The notes below the pieces were generated by a model. That model was not told where the DNA came from. It saw nothing but the letters and a program-made list of their open reading frames with translations, and did not search any database. Both the position numbers and the translations under genes were made by a program. From Clusia tigrina (taxonomy: Eukaryota > Arthropoda > Insecta > Diptera > Clusiidae), in NCBI GenBank assembly GCA_920105625.2, contig OV050030.1:160341863-160405862 (forward strand): a DNA stretch of 64,000 bases, in the 5' to 3' direction. Of the stretch, positions 1-10,832 are shown piece by piece. Positions within the stretch are counted from its first letter, which is position 1; every line of letters begins with the position of its first letter.

Positions 1-28
1 TAAAGTACTCGTGCCTCTTGTCAATTTA

Positions 29-48
29 AGCTATCGCTCATAGCTATG
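29..48. repeat. Monomer-boundary dyad, standard form
   Basis: AGCTAT (29-34), loop CGCTC (35-39) and ATAGCT (40-45) form a perfect 6-bp stem. The overlapping CATAGCTATG (39-48) is a perfect 10-bp palindrome. This arrangement recurs at most monomer junctions. Families ending CTAATAGC or CTTATAGC keep the stem and an 8-bp palindrome ATAGCTAT. Monomers preceding F and A2 (CAGCCATCGC, AAGCCATCGC) lose the left arm and keep only CATAGCTATG. A role in protein binding or cruciform extrusion is inference. Confidence 0.8.
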
Positions 49-2002
49 CTACCCTTGAGTCCCAAATCAAACACTGATAAAACTTCAAATGGCCCTAACT
101 TCTATACGGTGCGTCCTATACCTATCAAATTTGCAACATACAAATGCTTATAACTTTTTACGGGAGCGTAATAAAACATTGAAATTTTCTGATAATAAAG
201 TAATCGAGCCTCTTGTCAATTTAAGCTATCGCTAATAGCTATGCTACCCTTGAGTCCCAAAAAAACACTCATAAAACTTCAAATGGCCCAAAATTCTATA
301 TGGTGGTCCTACACCTATAAAAGTTTGCAACATTCAAATGCTTTTAACTTACTACAGGAGCGTAATAAAACCTTGAAATTTTGTGATAATAAAGTACTCG
401 AGCCTCTTGTCAATTTAAGCTATCGCTCATAGCTATGGTACCCTTGAGTCCCAAAAAAAACACTGACAAAACTTCAAATGGGCCTAACTTCTATACGGTG
501 CGTCCTATACCTATCAAAGTTTGCAACAATCAAATGCTTGTAACTTTTTACTGGAGTGTAATAAAATCTTGAAATTTTGTGACAATAAAGTACTCGAGCC
601 TCTTGTCAATTTAAGCTATCGCTAATAGCTATGCTACCTTTGAGTCCCAAATCAAACACTGATAAAACTTCAAATGGCCCTAACTTCTATACGGTGAGTC
701 TTATATCAAACACAGTTTGCAACAATCAAATGCTTGTAACTTTTTTCTGGAGCGTCATAAAACCTTGACATTTTGTGACAATACAGTACTCGTGCCTCTT
801 ATAAATTTAAGCTATCGCTCATAGCAATGCTACCCTTGAGTACCAAATCAAACGCTGATAAATCTTCAAATGGCCCTAATATTCTATACTGGTCCTCCTA
901 TATCTATCAAAGTTTGCAACATTCAAATGCTTCTAACATTTTACTGGAGCGTAATAAAACCTTAAAATTTTGTGACAATAAAGTACTCGTGCCTCTTGTA
1001 ATTTAAGCTATCGCTCATAGCTATGCTACCCTTGAGTCCCAAATCAAACACTGATAAATCTTCAAATGGCCCTAAATTGTATACTGTGCGTCCTATATCT
1101 ATCAAAGTTTGCAACAATCAAATGCTTGTAACTTTTTACTGGAGTGTAATAAAATCTTGAAATTTTGTGACAATAAAGTACTCGAGCCTCTTATCAATTT
1201 AAGCTATCGCTCCTAGCTATGCTACCCTTGAGTCCAAAAAAAAACCACTGATAAAATTTCAAATGGCCCTAAATTATTTACGGTGGTCCTATATCTATAA
1301 AAGTTTGCAGCATTCAAATGCTATTAACTTTTTACAGGAGCGTAATAAAACCTTGAAATTTTGTGACAATTAAGTACTCGAGCCTCTTGTCAATTTAAGC
1401 TATAGCTCATAGCTATGCTACCCTTGAGTCCTAAAACACATACTGATAAAACTTCAAATGGCCCAACTTCTATACGGTGCGACCTATACCTATCAAAGTT
1501 TGCAACATTCAAATGCTTGTAATTTTTTACTGGAGCGTCATAAAACCTTGAAATTTTGATACAATAAAGTACTCGAGCCTTTTGTCAATTCAAGCCATCG
1601 CTCATAGCTATGCTACTCTTGAGTGCCAAAACAAACACTGATAAAACTTCAAATGGCCTTAACTTCTATACGGTGCGTCCTATACCTATCAAAGTTTGCA
1701 AACAATAAAATGCTTGTAACTTTTTACTGGAGTGTAATAAAATCTTGAAATTTTGTGACAATAAAGTTCTGGAGCCTCTTCTCAATTTAAGCTATCGCTA
1801 ATAGCTATGCTACCCTTGAGTCCCAAATCAAACACTGATAAAAATTCAAATGGCCCTAACTTCTATGCGGTGAGTCTTATATCAATCACAGTTTGCAACA
1901 AACAAATGCTTGGTACTTTTTACTGGAGCGTCATAAAACCTTGACATTTTGTGACAATAAAGTACTTGAGCCTCTTACCAATTTAACTTATCGCTCATAG
2001 CT

Positions 2003-2151
2003 ATGCTTCCTCTGAGTCCCAAAACAAATATTGATAAAACTTCAAATGGCCCTAACTTTTATACGGTGCGTCCTTTACTTATCAAAGTTTGCAATATTCA
2101 CATGCTTCTAACTTTTTACTGGAGCGTCAATTTAAGCTAGCGCTCATAGCT
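2003..2151 (+). repeat. Truncated C monomer (149 bp)
   Basis: The unit jumps from GGAGCGTCA directly to ATTTAAGC near 2126-2131. Compared with intact C monomers it lacks 47 bp, from after GCGTCA up to and including CTGTCA. The two breakpoints share GTCA, a 4-bp microhomology, so a microhomology-mediated or slippage deletion is likely. Confidence 0.85.
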
Positions 2152-2543
2152 ATGCTACCCTTGAGTCCCAAAACAAACACTGATAAAACTTCAAAAGGCC
2201 CTAACTTCTATACAGTGCGTCCTATGCCTATCAAAGTTTGCAACAATCAAATGCTTGTAACTTTTTACTGGAGCGTAATAAAATCTTGAAATTTTGTGAC
2301 AATAAAGTACTCTTGCCTTTTGTCAATTTAAGCTATCGCTTATAGCTATGCTACCCTTGAGTCCAAAAACAAACATTGATAAAACTTCAAATGGCCCTAA
2401 CTTCTATACGGTGCGACCTATACCTATAAAATTTTGCAACATTGAAATGCTTGTAAATTTTTACTGGAGCGTCATAAAACCTTGAAATTTTGTGACAATA
2501 ATGTACTCGAGCCTCTTGTCAATTTCAGCCATCGCTCATAGCT

Positions 2544-2703
2544 ATGCTACTCTTGAGTCCCAAAACAACCACTGATAAAACTTCAAATGGCCCTAACTTC
2601 TATACGGTGCATCCTATACCTATCGAAGTTTGCAACAATCAAATGCTTGTAACTTTTTACTGGAGCGTAATAAAACCTTGAAATTAAGCTTTCGCTCATA
2701 GCT
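2544..2703 (+). repeat. Truncated F monomer (160 bp)
   Basis: At about 2678-2690 the sequence passes from CTTGAAATT directly to AAGCTTTCGC. This removes 36 bp (TTGTGACAAT through CAATTT) compared with neighbours. Only 2 bp of microhomology is visible. The junction also creates a HindIII-type AAGCTT, which is shared with monomers preceding L. Confidence 0.8.
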
Positions 2704-3880
2704 ATGCTACCCTTGAGTCCCAAATCAAACACTGATAAAACTTCAAATGGCCCTAACTTCTATACGGTGCGTCCTATAGCTATCAAAGTTTGCAACATTC
2801 AAATGCTTCTAACATTTTACTGGAGCGTAATAAAACCTTAAAATTTTGTGACAATAAAGTACTCGTGCCTCTTGTAATTCAAGCTATCGCTCTTAGCTAT
2901 GCTACCCTTGAGTCCCAAATCAAACACTGATAAATCTTCATATGGCCCTAAATTCTATACTGTGCGTCCTATATCTATCAAAGTTTGCAACAATCAAATG
3001 TTTGTAACTTTTTACTGGAGCGTAATAAAATCTTGAAACTTTGTGACAATAAAGTACTCGTGCGTCTTGTCAATTTAAGCTATCGCTCATAGCTATGCTA
3101 CCCTTGAGTCCCAAATCAAACACTGATAAAACTTCAATTGGCCCTAACTTCTATGCGGTGAGTCTTATATCAATCACAGTTTGCAACAATCAAATGCTTG
3201 TAACTTTTTACAGGAGCGTAATAAAACCTTGAAATTTTGTGACCATAAAGTACTCGAGCCTCTTGTCAATTTAAGCTATCGCTCATAGCTATGCTACCCT
3301 TGAGTCCCAAAACAAATACTGATAAAACTTCAAATGGCCCCAAACTTCTATACGGTGCGACCTATACCTATCAAAGTTTGCAACATTCAAAAGCTTGTAA
3401 TTTTTTACTGGAGCGTCCTAAAACCTTGAAATTTTGTGACAATAAAGTACTCGAGCCTCTTGTCAATTCAAGCCATCGCTCATAGCTATGCTACTCTTGA
3501 GTGCCAAAACAAACACTGATAAAACTTCAAATGGCCTTAACTTCTATACGGTACGTCCTATACATATCAAAGTTTGCAAACAATCAAATGCTTGTAACTT
3601 TTTACTGGAGTGTAATAAAATCTTGAAATTTTGTGACAATAAATTACTGGAGCCTCTTGTCAATTTAAGCTATCGCTAATAGCTATGCTACCCTTGAGTC
3701 CCAAATCAAACACTGATAAAAATTCAAATGGCCCTAACTTCTATGCGGTGAGTCTTATATCAATCACAGTTTGCAACAATCAAATGCTTGTAACTTTTTA
3801 CTGGAGTGTCATAAAACCTTGACATTTTGTGACAATATAGTACTTGAGCCTCTTGTCAATTTAAGCTATCGCTTATAGCT

Positions 3881-4709
3881 ATGCTACCCTTGAGTCCCAA
3901 AACAAACATTGATAAAACTTCAAATGGCCCTAACTTCTATACGGTGCGACCTATACCTATCAAATTTTGACACATTCAAATGCTTGTAAATTTTTACTGG
4001 AGCGTCATAAAACCTTGAAATTTTGTGACAATTAAGTACTCGAGCCTCTTGTCAATTTCAGCCATCGCTCATAGCTATGCTACTCTTGAGTCCCAAAACA
4101 ACCACTGATAAAACTTCAAATGGCCCTAATTTCTATACGGTGCGTCCCATACCTATCAAAGTTTGCAACAATCAAATGCTTGTAACTTTTTGATGGAGCG
4201 AAATAAAATCTTGAAATTTTGTAACAATAAAGTATTCGTGCCTCTTGTCAAATTAAGCTATAGCTCATAGCTATGCTACCCTTGAGTCCGAAAACACATA
4301 CTGATAAAACTTCAATTGGCCCCAACTTCTATACGGTGCGACCTATACCTATCAAAGTTTGCAACATTCAAATGCTTGTAATTTTTTACTGGAGCGTCAT
4401 AAAACCTGAAATGTTGTGACAATAAAGTACTCGAGCCTCTTGTCAATTCAAGCCATCGCTCATAGCTATGCTACCCTTGAGTCCCAAATCAAACACTGAT
4501 AAAACTTCAAATGGCCCTAACTTCTATACGGTGCGTCCTATACCTATCAAATTTGCAACATACAAATGCTTATAACTTTTTACTGGAGCGTAATAAAACC
4601 TTGAAATTTTCTGACAATAAAGTTCTCGAGCCTCTTGTCAATTTAAGCTATCGCTAATAGTTATGCTACCCTTGAGTCCCAAAACAAACACTGACAAAAC
4701 TTCAAATGG
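3881..4709 (+). repeat. Copy 1 of 1369-bp-spaced duplication (E-F-H-I-part J)
   Basis: This 829-bp stretch matches 5250-6078 at a constant offset of 1369 (seven monomers minus 3 bp). The shared rare variants TGCGTCCCAT (4141 and 5510) and GATGGAGCGAAATAAAA support it. Between the copies lie J, B2 and C monomers. Copies differ at several sites, so this is older than the central duplications. Confidence 0.8.
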
Positions 4710-5249
4710 CCCAAAATTCTATACGGTGGTCCTATACCTATAAAAGTTTGCAACATTCAAATGCTTTTAACTTACTACAGGAGCGTAATAAAACCTTGAA
4801 ATTTTGTGACAATAAAGTACTCGAGCCTCTTGTCAATTTAAGCTATCGCTCATAGCTATGCTACCCTTGAGTCCCAAATCAAACACTGATAAAAATTCAA
4901 ATGGCCCTAACTTCTATGCGGTGAGTCTTATATCAATCACAGTTTGCAACAATCAAATGCTTGTAACTTTTTACTGGAGCGTCATAAAACCTTGATATTT
5001 TGTGACAATAAAGAACTTGAGCCTCTTACCAATTTAACTTATCGCTAATAGCTATGCTTCCCCTGAGTCCCAAAACAAACAGTGATAAAACATCAAATGG
5101 CCCTAACTTTTATACGGTGCGTCCTTTACCTATCAAAGTTTGCAATATACACATGCTTCTAACTTTTTACTGGAGCGTCATAAAATCTTGAAATTTTGTG
5201 ACAATAAAGTACACGAGCCTCCTGTCAATTTAAGCTAGCGCTCATAGCT

Positions 5250-6078
5250 ATGCTACCCTTGAGTCCCAAAACAAACATTGATAAAACTTCAAATGGCCCT
5301 AACTTCTATACGGTGCGACCTATACCTATCAAATTTTGACACATTCAAAGGCTTGTAAATTTTTACTGGAGCGTCATAAAACCTTGAAATTTTGTGACAA
5401 TTAAGTACTCGAGCCTCTTGTCAATTTCAGCCATCGCTCATAGCTATGCTACTCTTGAGTCCCAAAACAACCACTGATAAAACTTCAAATGGCCCTAATT
5501 TCTATACGGTGCGTCCCATACCTATCAAAGTTTGCAACAATCAAATGCTTGTAACTTTTTGATGGAGCGAAATAAAATCTTGAAATTTTGTAACAATAAA
5601 GTATTCGTGCCTCTTGTCAAATTAAGCTATAGCTCATAGCTATGCTACCCTTGAGTCCCAAAACACATACTGATAAAACTTCAATTGGCCCCAACTTCTA
5701 TACGGTGCGACCTATACCTATCAAAGTGTGCAACATTCAAATGCTTGTAATTTTTTACTGGAGCGTCATAAAACCTGAAATTTTGTGACAATAAAGTACT
5801 CGAGCCTCTTGTCAATTCAAGCCATCGCTCATAGCTATGCTACTCTTGAGTGCCAAATCAAACAGTGATAAAACTTCAAATGGACCTAACTTCTATACGG
5901 TGCGTCCTATACCTATCAAATTTGCAACATACAAATGCTTATAACTTTTTACTGGAGCGTAATAAAACCTTGAAATTTTCTGACAATAAAGTTCTCGAGC
6001 CTCTTGTCAATTTAAGCTATCGCTAATAGTTATGCTACCCTTGAGTCCCAAAACAAACACTGACAAAACTTCAAATGG
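5250..6078 (+). repeat. Copy 2 of 1369-bp-spaced duplication
   Basis: Partner of 3881-4709. It ends where copy 1 continues into J (GGCCCAAAA) and this copy continues into A1 (GGGCTTAAC). The same E-F-H run recurs at 8364-8950 and 12641-13227, again with TGCGTCCCAT. Confidence 0.8.
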
Positions 6079-6604
6079 GCTTAACTTCTATACGGTGCGT
6101 CCTATACCTATCAAAGTTTGCAACAATCAAATGCTTGTAACTTTTTACTGGAGTGTAATAAAATCATGAAATTTTGTGACAATAAAGTACTCGAGCCTCT
6201 TGTCAATTTAAGCTATCGCTAATAGCTATGCTACCTTTGAGTCCCAAATCAAACACTGATAAAACTTCAAATGGCCCTAACTTCTATACGGTGAGTCTTA
6301 TGTCAATCACAGTTTGCAACAATCAAATGCTTGTAACTTTTTTCTGGAGCGTCATAAAACCTTTACATTTTGTGACAATACAGTACTCGTGCCTCTTATA
6401 AATTTAAGCTATCGCTCATAGCTATGCTACCCTTGAGTCCCAAATCAAACGCTGATAAATCTTCAAATGGCCCTAAATTCTATACTGTGCCTCCAATATC
6501 TATCAAAGTTTGCTACATTCAAATGCTTGTAACTTTTTACTGGAGCGTAATAAAATCTGGAAATTTTGTGACAATAAAGTACTCGAGCCTCTTGTCAATT
6601 TAAG

Positions 6605-6622
6605 CTATCGCTATGCTACCCT
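6605..6622 (+). repeat. 7-bp deletion within the junction dyad
   Basis: The junction reads GCTATCGCTATGCTACCC, where the standard form has seven more bases (CATAGCT). The K monomer before it is therefore 189 bp. The deletion removes one arm of the dyad and lies between short GCT direct repeats, consistent with slippage at a hairpin. The same lesion is at 10882-10899. Confidence 0.85.
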
Positions 6623-8270
6623 TGAGTCCCAAATCAAACACTGATAAAAATTCAAATGGCCCTAATTTCTATGCGGTGAGTCTTATATCAATCACAGTTT
6701 GCAACAATCAAATGCTTGTAACTTTTTACTGGAGCGTCATAAAACCTTGATATTTTGTGACAATAAAGAACTTGAGCCTCTTACCAATTTAAGCTATCGC
6801 TCATAGCTATGCTACCCTTGAGTCCCAAATCAAACACTGATAAAACTTCAAATGGCCCTAACTTCTATACGGTGCGTCCTATACCTATCAAATTTGCAAC
6901 ATACAAATGCTTATAACTTTTTACTGGAGCGTAATAAAACCTTGAAATTTTCTGACAATAAAGTTCTCGAGCCTCTTGTCAATTTAAGCTATCGCTAATA
7001 GCTATGCTACCCTTGAGTCCCAAATCAAACACTGATAAAACTTCAAATGGCCCTAACTTCTATACGGTGCGTTCTATATCTATCAAAGTTTGCTACATTT
7101 AAATGCTTGTAACTTTTTACTGGAGAGAAATAAAATCTGGAAATTTTGTGACAATAAAGTACTCGTGCCTCTTGTCAATTTAAGCTATTGCTCATAGCTA
7201 TGCTACCCTTGAGTCCCAAATCAAACACTGATAAAACTTCAAATGGCCCTAACTTCTATACGGTGAGTCTTATATCAATTACAGTTTGCAACAATCAAAT
7301 GACTGTAACTTTTTACTGAAGCGTCATAAAACCTTGACATTTTGTGACAATTAAGTACTTGAGCCTCTTACCAATTTAAGCTATCGCTCATAGCTATGCT
7401 ACCCTTGAGTCCCAAATCAAACACTGATAAAACTGCAAATGGCCCTAACTTCTATACGGTGCGTCCTATACCTATCAAATTTGCAACATACAAATGCTTA
7501 TAACTTTTTACTGGAGCGTAATAAAACCTTGAAATTTTCTGACAATAAAGTTCTCGAGCCTCTTGTCAATTTAAGCTATCGCTAATAGCTATGCTACCCT
7601 TGAGTCCCAAAACAAACACTGACAAAACTTCAAATGGCCCAAAATTCTATACGGTGGTCCTATACCTATAAAAGTTTGCAACATTCAAATGCTTTTAACT
7701 TACTACAGGAGCGTAATAAAACCTTGAAATTTTGTGACAATAAAGTACTCGAGCCTCTTGTCAATTTAAGCTATCGCTCATAGCTATGCTACCCTTGAGT
7801 CCCAAATCAAACACTGATAAAAATTCAAATGGCCCTAATTTCTATGCGGTGAATCTTATATCAATCACAGTTTGCAACAATCAAATGCTTGTAACTTTTT
7901 ACTGGAGCGTCATAAAACCTTGATATTTTGTGACAATAAAGAACTTGAGCCTCTTACCAATTTAACTTATCGCTAATAGCTATGTTTCCCCTGAGTCCCA
8001 AAACAAACAGTGATAAAACATCAAATGGCCCTAACTTTTATACGGTGCGTCCTTTACCTATCAAAGTTTGCAATATTCACATGCTTCTAACTTTTTACTG
8101 GAGCGTCATAAAATCTTGAAATTTTGTGACAATAAAGTACACGAGCCTCCTGTCAATTTAAGCTAGCGCTCATAGCTATGCTACCCTTGAGTCCCAAAAC
8201 AAACACTGATAAAACTTCAAAAGGCCCTAACTTCTATACAGTGCGTCCTATACCTATCAAAGTTTGGAAC

Positions 8271-8300
8271 AATCAAATAATAATAAAATAAAAATAAAAT
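8271..8300 (+). repeat. AT-only replacement inside a D monomer
   Basis: After AATCAAAT the usual GCTTGTAACTTTTTACTGG section is absent and a run of only A and T (AATAATAAAATAAAAA) leads into TAAAATCTTG. The monomer is 186 bp. The identical lesion lies at 12548-12577. It looks like a deletion filled by local AT-rich slippage synthesis; the mechanism is inference. Confidence 0.85.
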
Positions 8301-10126
8301 CTTGAAATTTTGTGACAATAAAGTACTCTTGCCTCTTGTCAATTTAAGCTATCGCTTATAGCTATGCTACCCTTGAGTCCCAAAACAAACATTGATAAAA
8401 CTTCAAATGGCCCTAACTTCTATACGGTGCGACCTATACCTATCAAATTTTGACACATTCAAAGGCTTGTAAATTTTTACTGGAGCGTCATAAAACCTTG
8501 AAATTTTGTGACAATCAAGTACTCGAGCCTCTTGTCAATTTCAGCCATCGCTCATAGCTATGCTACTCTTGAGTCCCAAAACAACCACTGATAAAACTTC
8601 AAATGGCCCTATTTTCTATACGGTGCGTCCCATACCTATCAAAGTTTGCAACAATCAAATGCTTGTAACTTTTTGATGGAGCGAAATAAAATCTTGAAAT
8701 TTTGTAACAATAAAGTATTCGTGCCTCTTGTCAAATTAAGCTATAGCTCATAGCTATGCTACCCTTGAGTCCCAAAACACATACTGATAAAACTTCAATT
8801 GGCCCCAACTTCTATACGGTGCGACCTATACCTATCAAAGTTTGCAACATTCAAATGCTTGTAATTTTTTACTGGAGCGTCATAAAACCTGAAATTTTGT
8901 GACAATAAAGTACTCGAGCCTCTTGTCAATTCAAGCCATCGCTCATAGCTATGCTACTCTTGAGTGCCAAATCAAACACTGATAAAACTTCAAATGGCCC
9001 TAACTTCTATACGGTGCGTCCAATACCTATCAAAGTTTGCAAACAATCAAATGCTTGTAACTTTTTACTGGAGTGTAATAAAATCTTGAAATTTTGTGAC
9101 AATAAATTACTGGAGCCTCTTGTCAATTTAAGCTATCGCTAATAGCTATGCTACCTTTGAGTCCCAAATCAAACACTGATAAAAATTCAAATGGCCCTAA
9201 CTTCTATGCGGTGAGTCTTATATCAATCACAGTTTGCAACAATCAAATGCTTGTAACTTTTTACTGGAGCGTCATAAAACCTTGACATTTTGTGACAATA
9301 AAGTACTTGAGCCTCTTACCAATTTAACTTATCGCTAATAGCTATGCTTCCCCTGAGTTCCAAAACAAACAGTGATAAAACTGCAAATGGCCCTAACTTT
9401 TATACGGTGCGTCCTTTACCTATCAAAGTTTGCAATATTCACATGCTTCTAACTTTTTACTAGAGCGTCATAAAATCTTGAAATTTTGTGACAATAAAGT
9501 ACACGAGCCTCCTGTCACTTTAAGCTAGCGCTCATAGCTATGCTACCCTTGAGTCCCAAAACAAACACTGATAAAACTTCAAAAGGCCCTAACTTCTATA
9601 CAGTGCGTCCTATATCTAGCAAAGTTTGGAACAATCAAATGCTTGTAACTTTTTACTGGAGCGTAATAAAATCTTGAAATTTTGTGGCTATAAAGTACTC
9701 TTGCCTCTTGTCAATGTAAGCTACCGCTTATAGCTATGCTACCCTGAGTCCCAAAACAAACATTGATAAAACTTCAAATGGCCCTAACTTCTATACGGTG
9801 CGACCTATACCTATCAAATTTTGACACATTCAAATGCTTGTAAATTTTTACTGGAGCGTCATAAAACCTTGAAATTTTGTGACAATAAAGTACTCGATCC
9901 TCTTGTCAATTTCAGCCATCGCTCATAGCTATGCTACTCTTGAGTCCCAAAACAACCACTGATAAAACTTCAAATGGCCCTAATTTCTATACGGTGCGTC
10001 CTATACCTATCAAAGTTTGACACATTCAAATGCTTGTAACTTTTTGCTGGAGCGTAATAAAATCTTGAAATTTTGTAACAATAAAGTATTCGTGCCTCTT
10101 GTCAAATTAAGCTATAGCTCATAGCT

Positions 10127-10310
10127 ATGCTACCCTTGAGTCCCAAAACACATACTGATAAAACTTCAAATGGCCCCAACTTCTATACGGTGCGACCTAT
10201 ACCTATAAAATTTTGACACATTCAAATGCTTGTAAATTTTTACTGGAATTGAAATTATGTGACAATAAAGTACTCGAGCCTCTTGTCAATTTCAGCCATC
10301 GCTCATAGTT
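10127..10310 (+). repeat. Shortened H/E chimeric monomer (184 bp)
   Basis: The 5' part is H-type (CCAAAACACATACTG) and the centre E-type (ATTTTGACACATTC). At 10241-10260 the text runs TACTGGAATTGAAATTATGT, missing 12 bp around GCGTCATAAAACC. The identical chimera starts at 14404. It joins two families within one monomer and then suffered a small deletion. Confidence 0.8.
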
Positions 10311-10832
10311 ATGCTACTCTTGAGTCCCAAAACAACCACTGATAAAACTGCAAATGGCCCTAACTTCTATACGGTGCGTCCTATACCTATCGAAGTTTGC
10401 AACATTCAAATGCTTGTAACTTTTTGCTGGAGCGTAATAAAATCTTGAAATTTTGTAACAATAAAGTATTCGTGCCTCTTGTCAAATTAAGCTATAGCTC
10501 ATAGCTATGCTACCCTTGAGTCCCAAATCAAACACTGATAAAACATCAAATGGCCCTAACTTCTATACGGTGCGTCCTATACCTATCAAATTTGCAACAT
10601 ACAAATGCTTATAACTTTTTACTGGAGCGTAATAAAACCTTGAAATTTTCTGACAATAAAGTTCTCGAGCCTCTTGTCAATTTAAGCTATCGCTAATAGC
10701 TATGCTACCCTTGAGTCCCAAAACAAACACTGACAAAACTTCAAATGGCCCAAAATTCTATACGGTGGTCCTATACCTATAAAAGTTTGCAACATTCAAA
10801 TGCTTTTAACTTACTACAGGAGCGTAATAAAA

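Larger units (their letters stand above)
1..6555 (+). repeat. Left mosaic block, about 34 monomers
   Basis: Order read from family markers: partial unit, I (46), J (241), A1 (435), B1 (631), K (827), K-like (1023), J' (1219), H (1415), A2 (1610), B2 (1807), truncated C (2003), D (2152), E (2348), truncated F (2544), two K-like, B2-like (3095), H (3291), A2 (3488), B2, E (3881), F, H, I, J, B2, C, E (5250), F, H, I, A1, B1, K (6424). The family order resembles the 11-monomer HOR with E and F inserted after D. Copies here carry more private substitutions and indels than those in the centre. No other sequence is present. Confidence 0.85.
6556..10832 (+). repeat. 4277-bp HOR, copy 1 (22 monomers)
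   Basis: Monomer order: B2, I, L-like, B3-like, I, J, B2, C, D (shortened), E, F, H, A2, B2, C, D, E, F, H/E chimera (shortened), F, I, J. It matches 10833 onward base for base at offset 4277 as far as 10403. I noticed only three substitutions in about 3.85 kb: 8109, 8516 and 9462 against 12386, 12793 and 13739. All three shortened monomers (near 6610, 8280 and 10245) are shared by both copies, so they predate the duplication. Confidence 0.92.

Noticed and set aside
8279..8300. A/T run as a matrix-attachment region or replication origin
   Set aside because: It is only about 22 bp and clearly a damaged monomer centre; nothing else supports a regulatory role.
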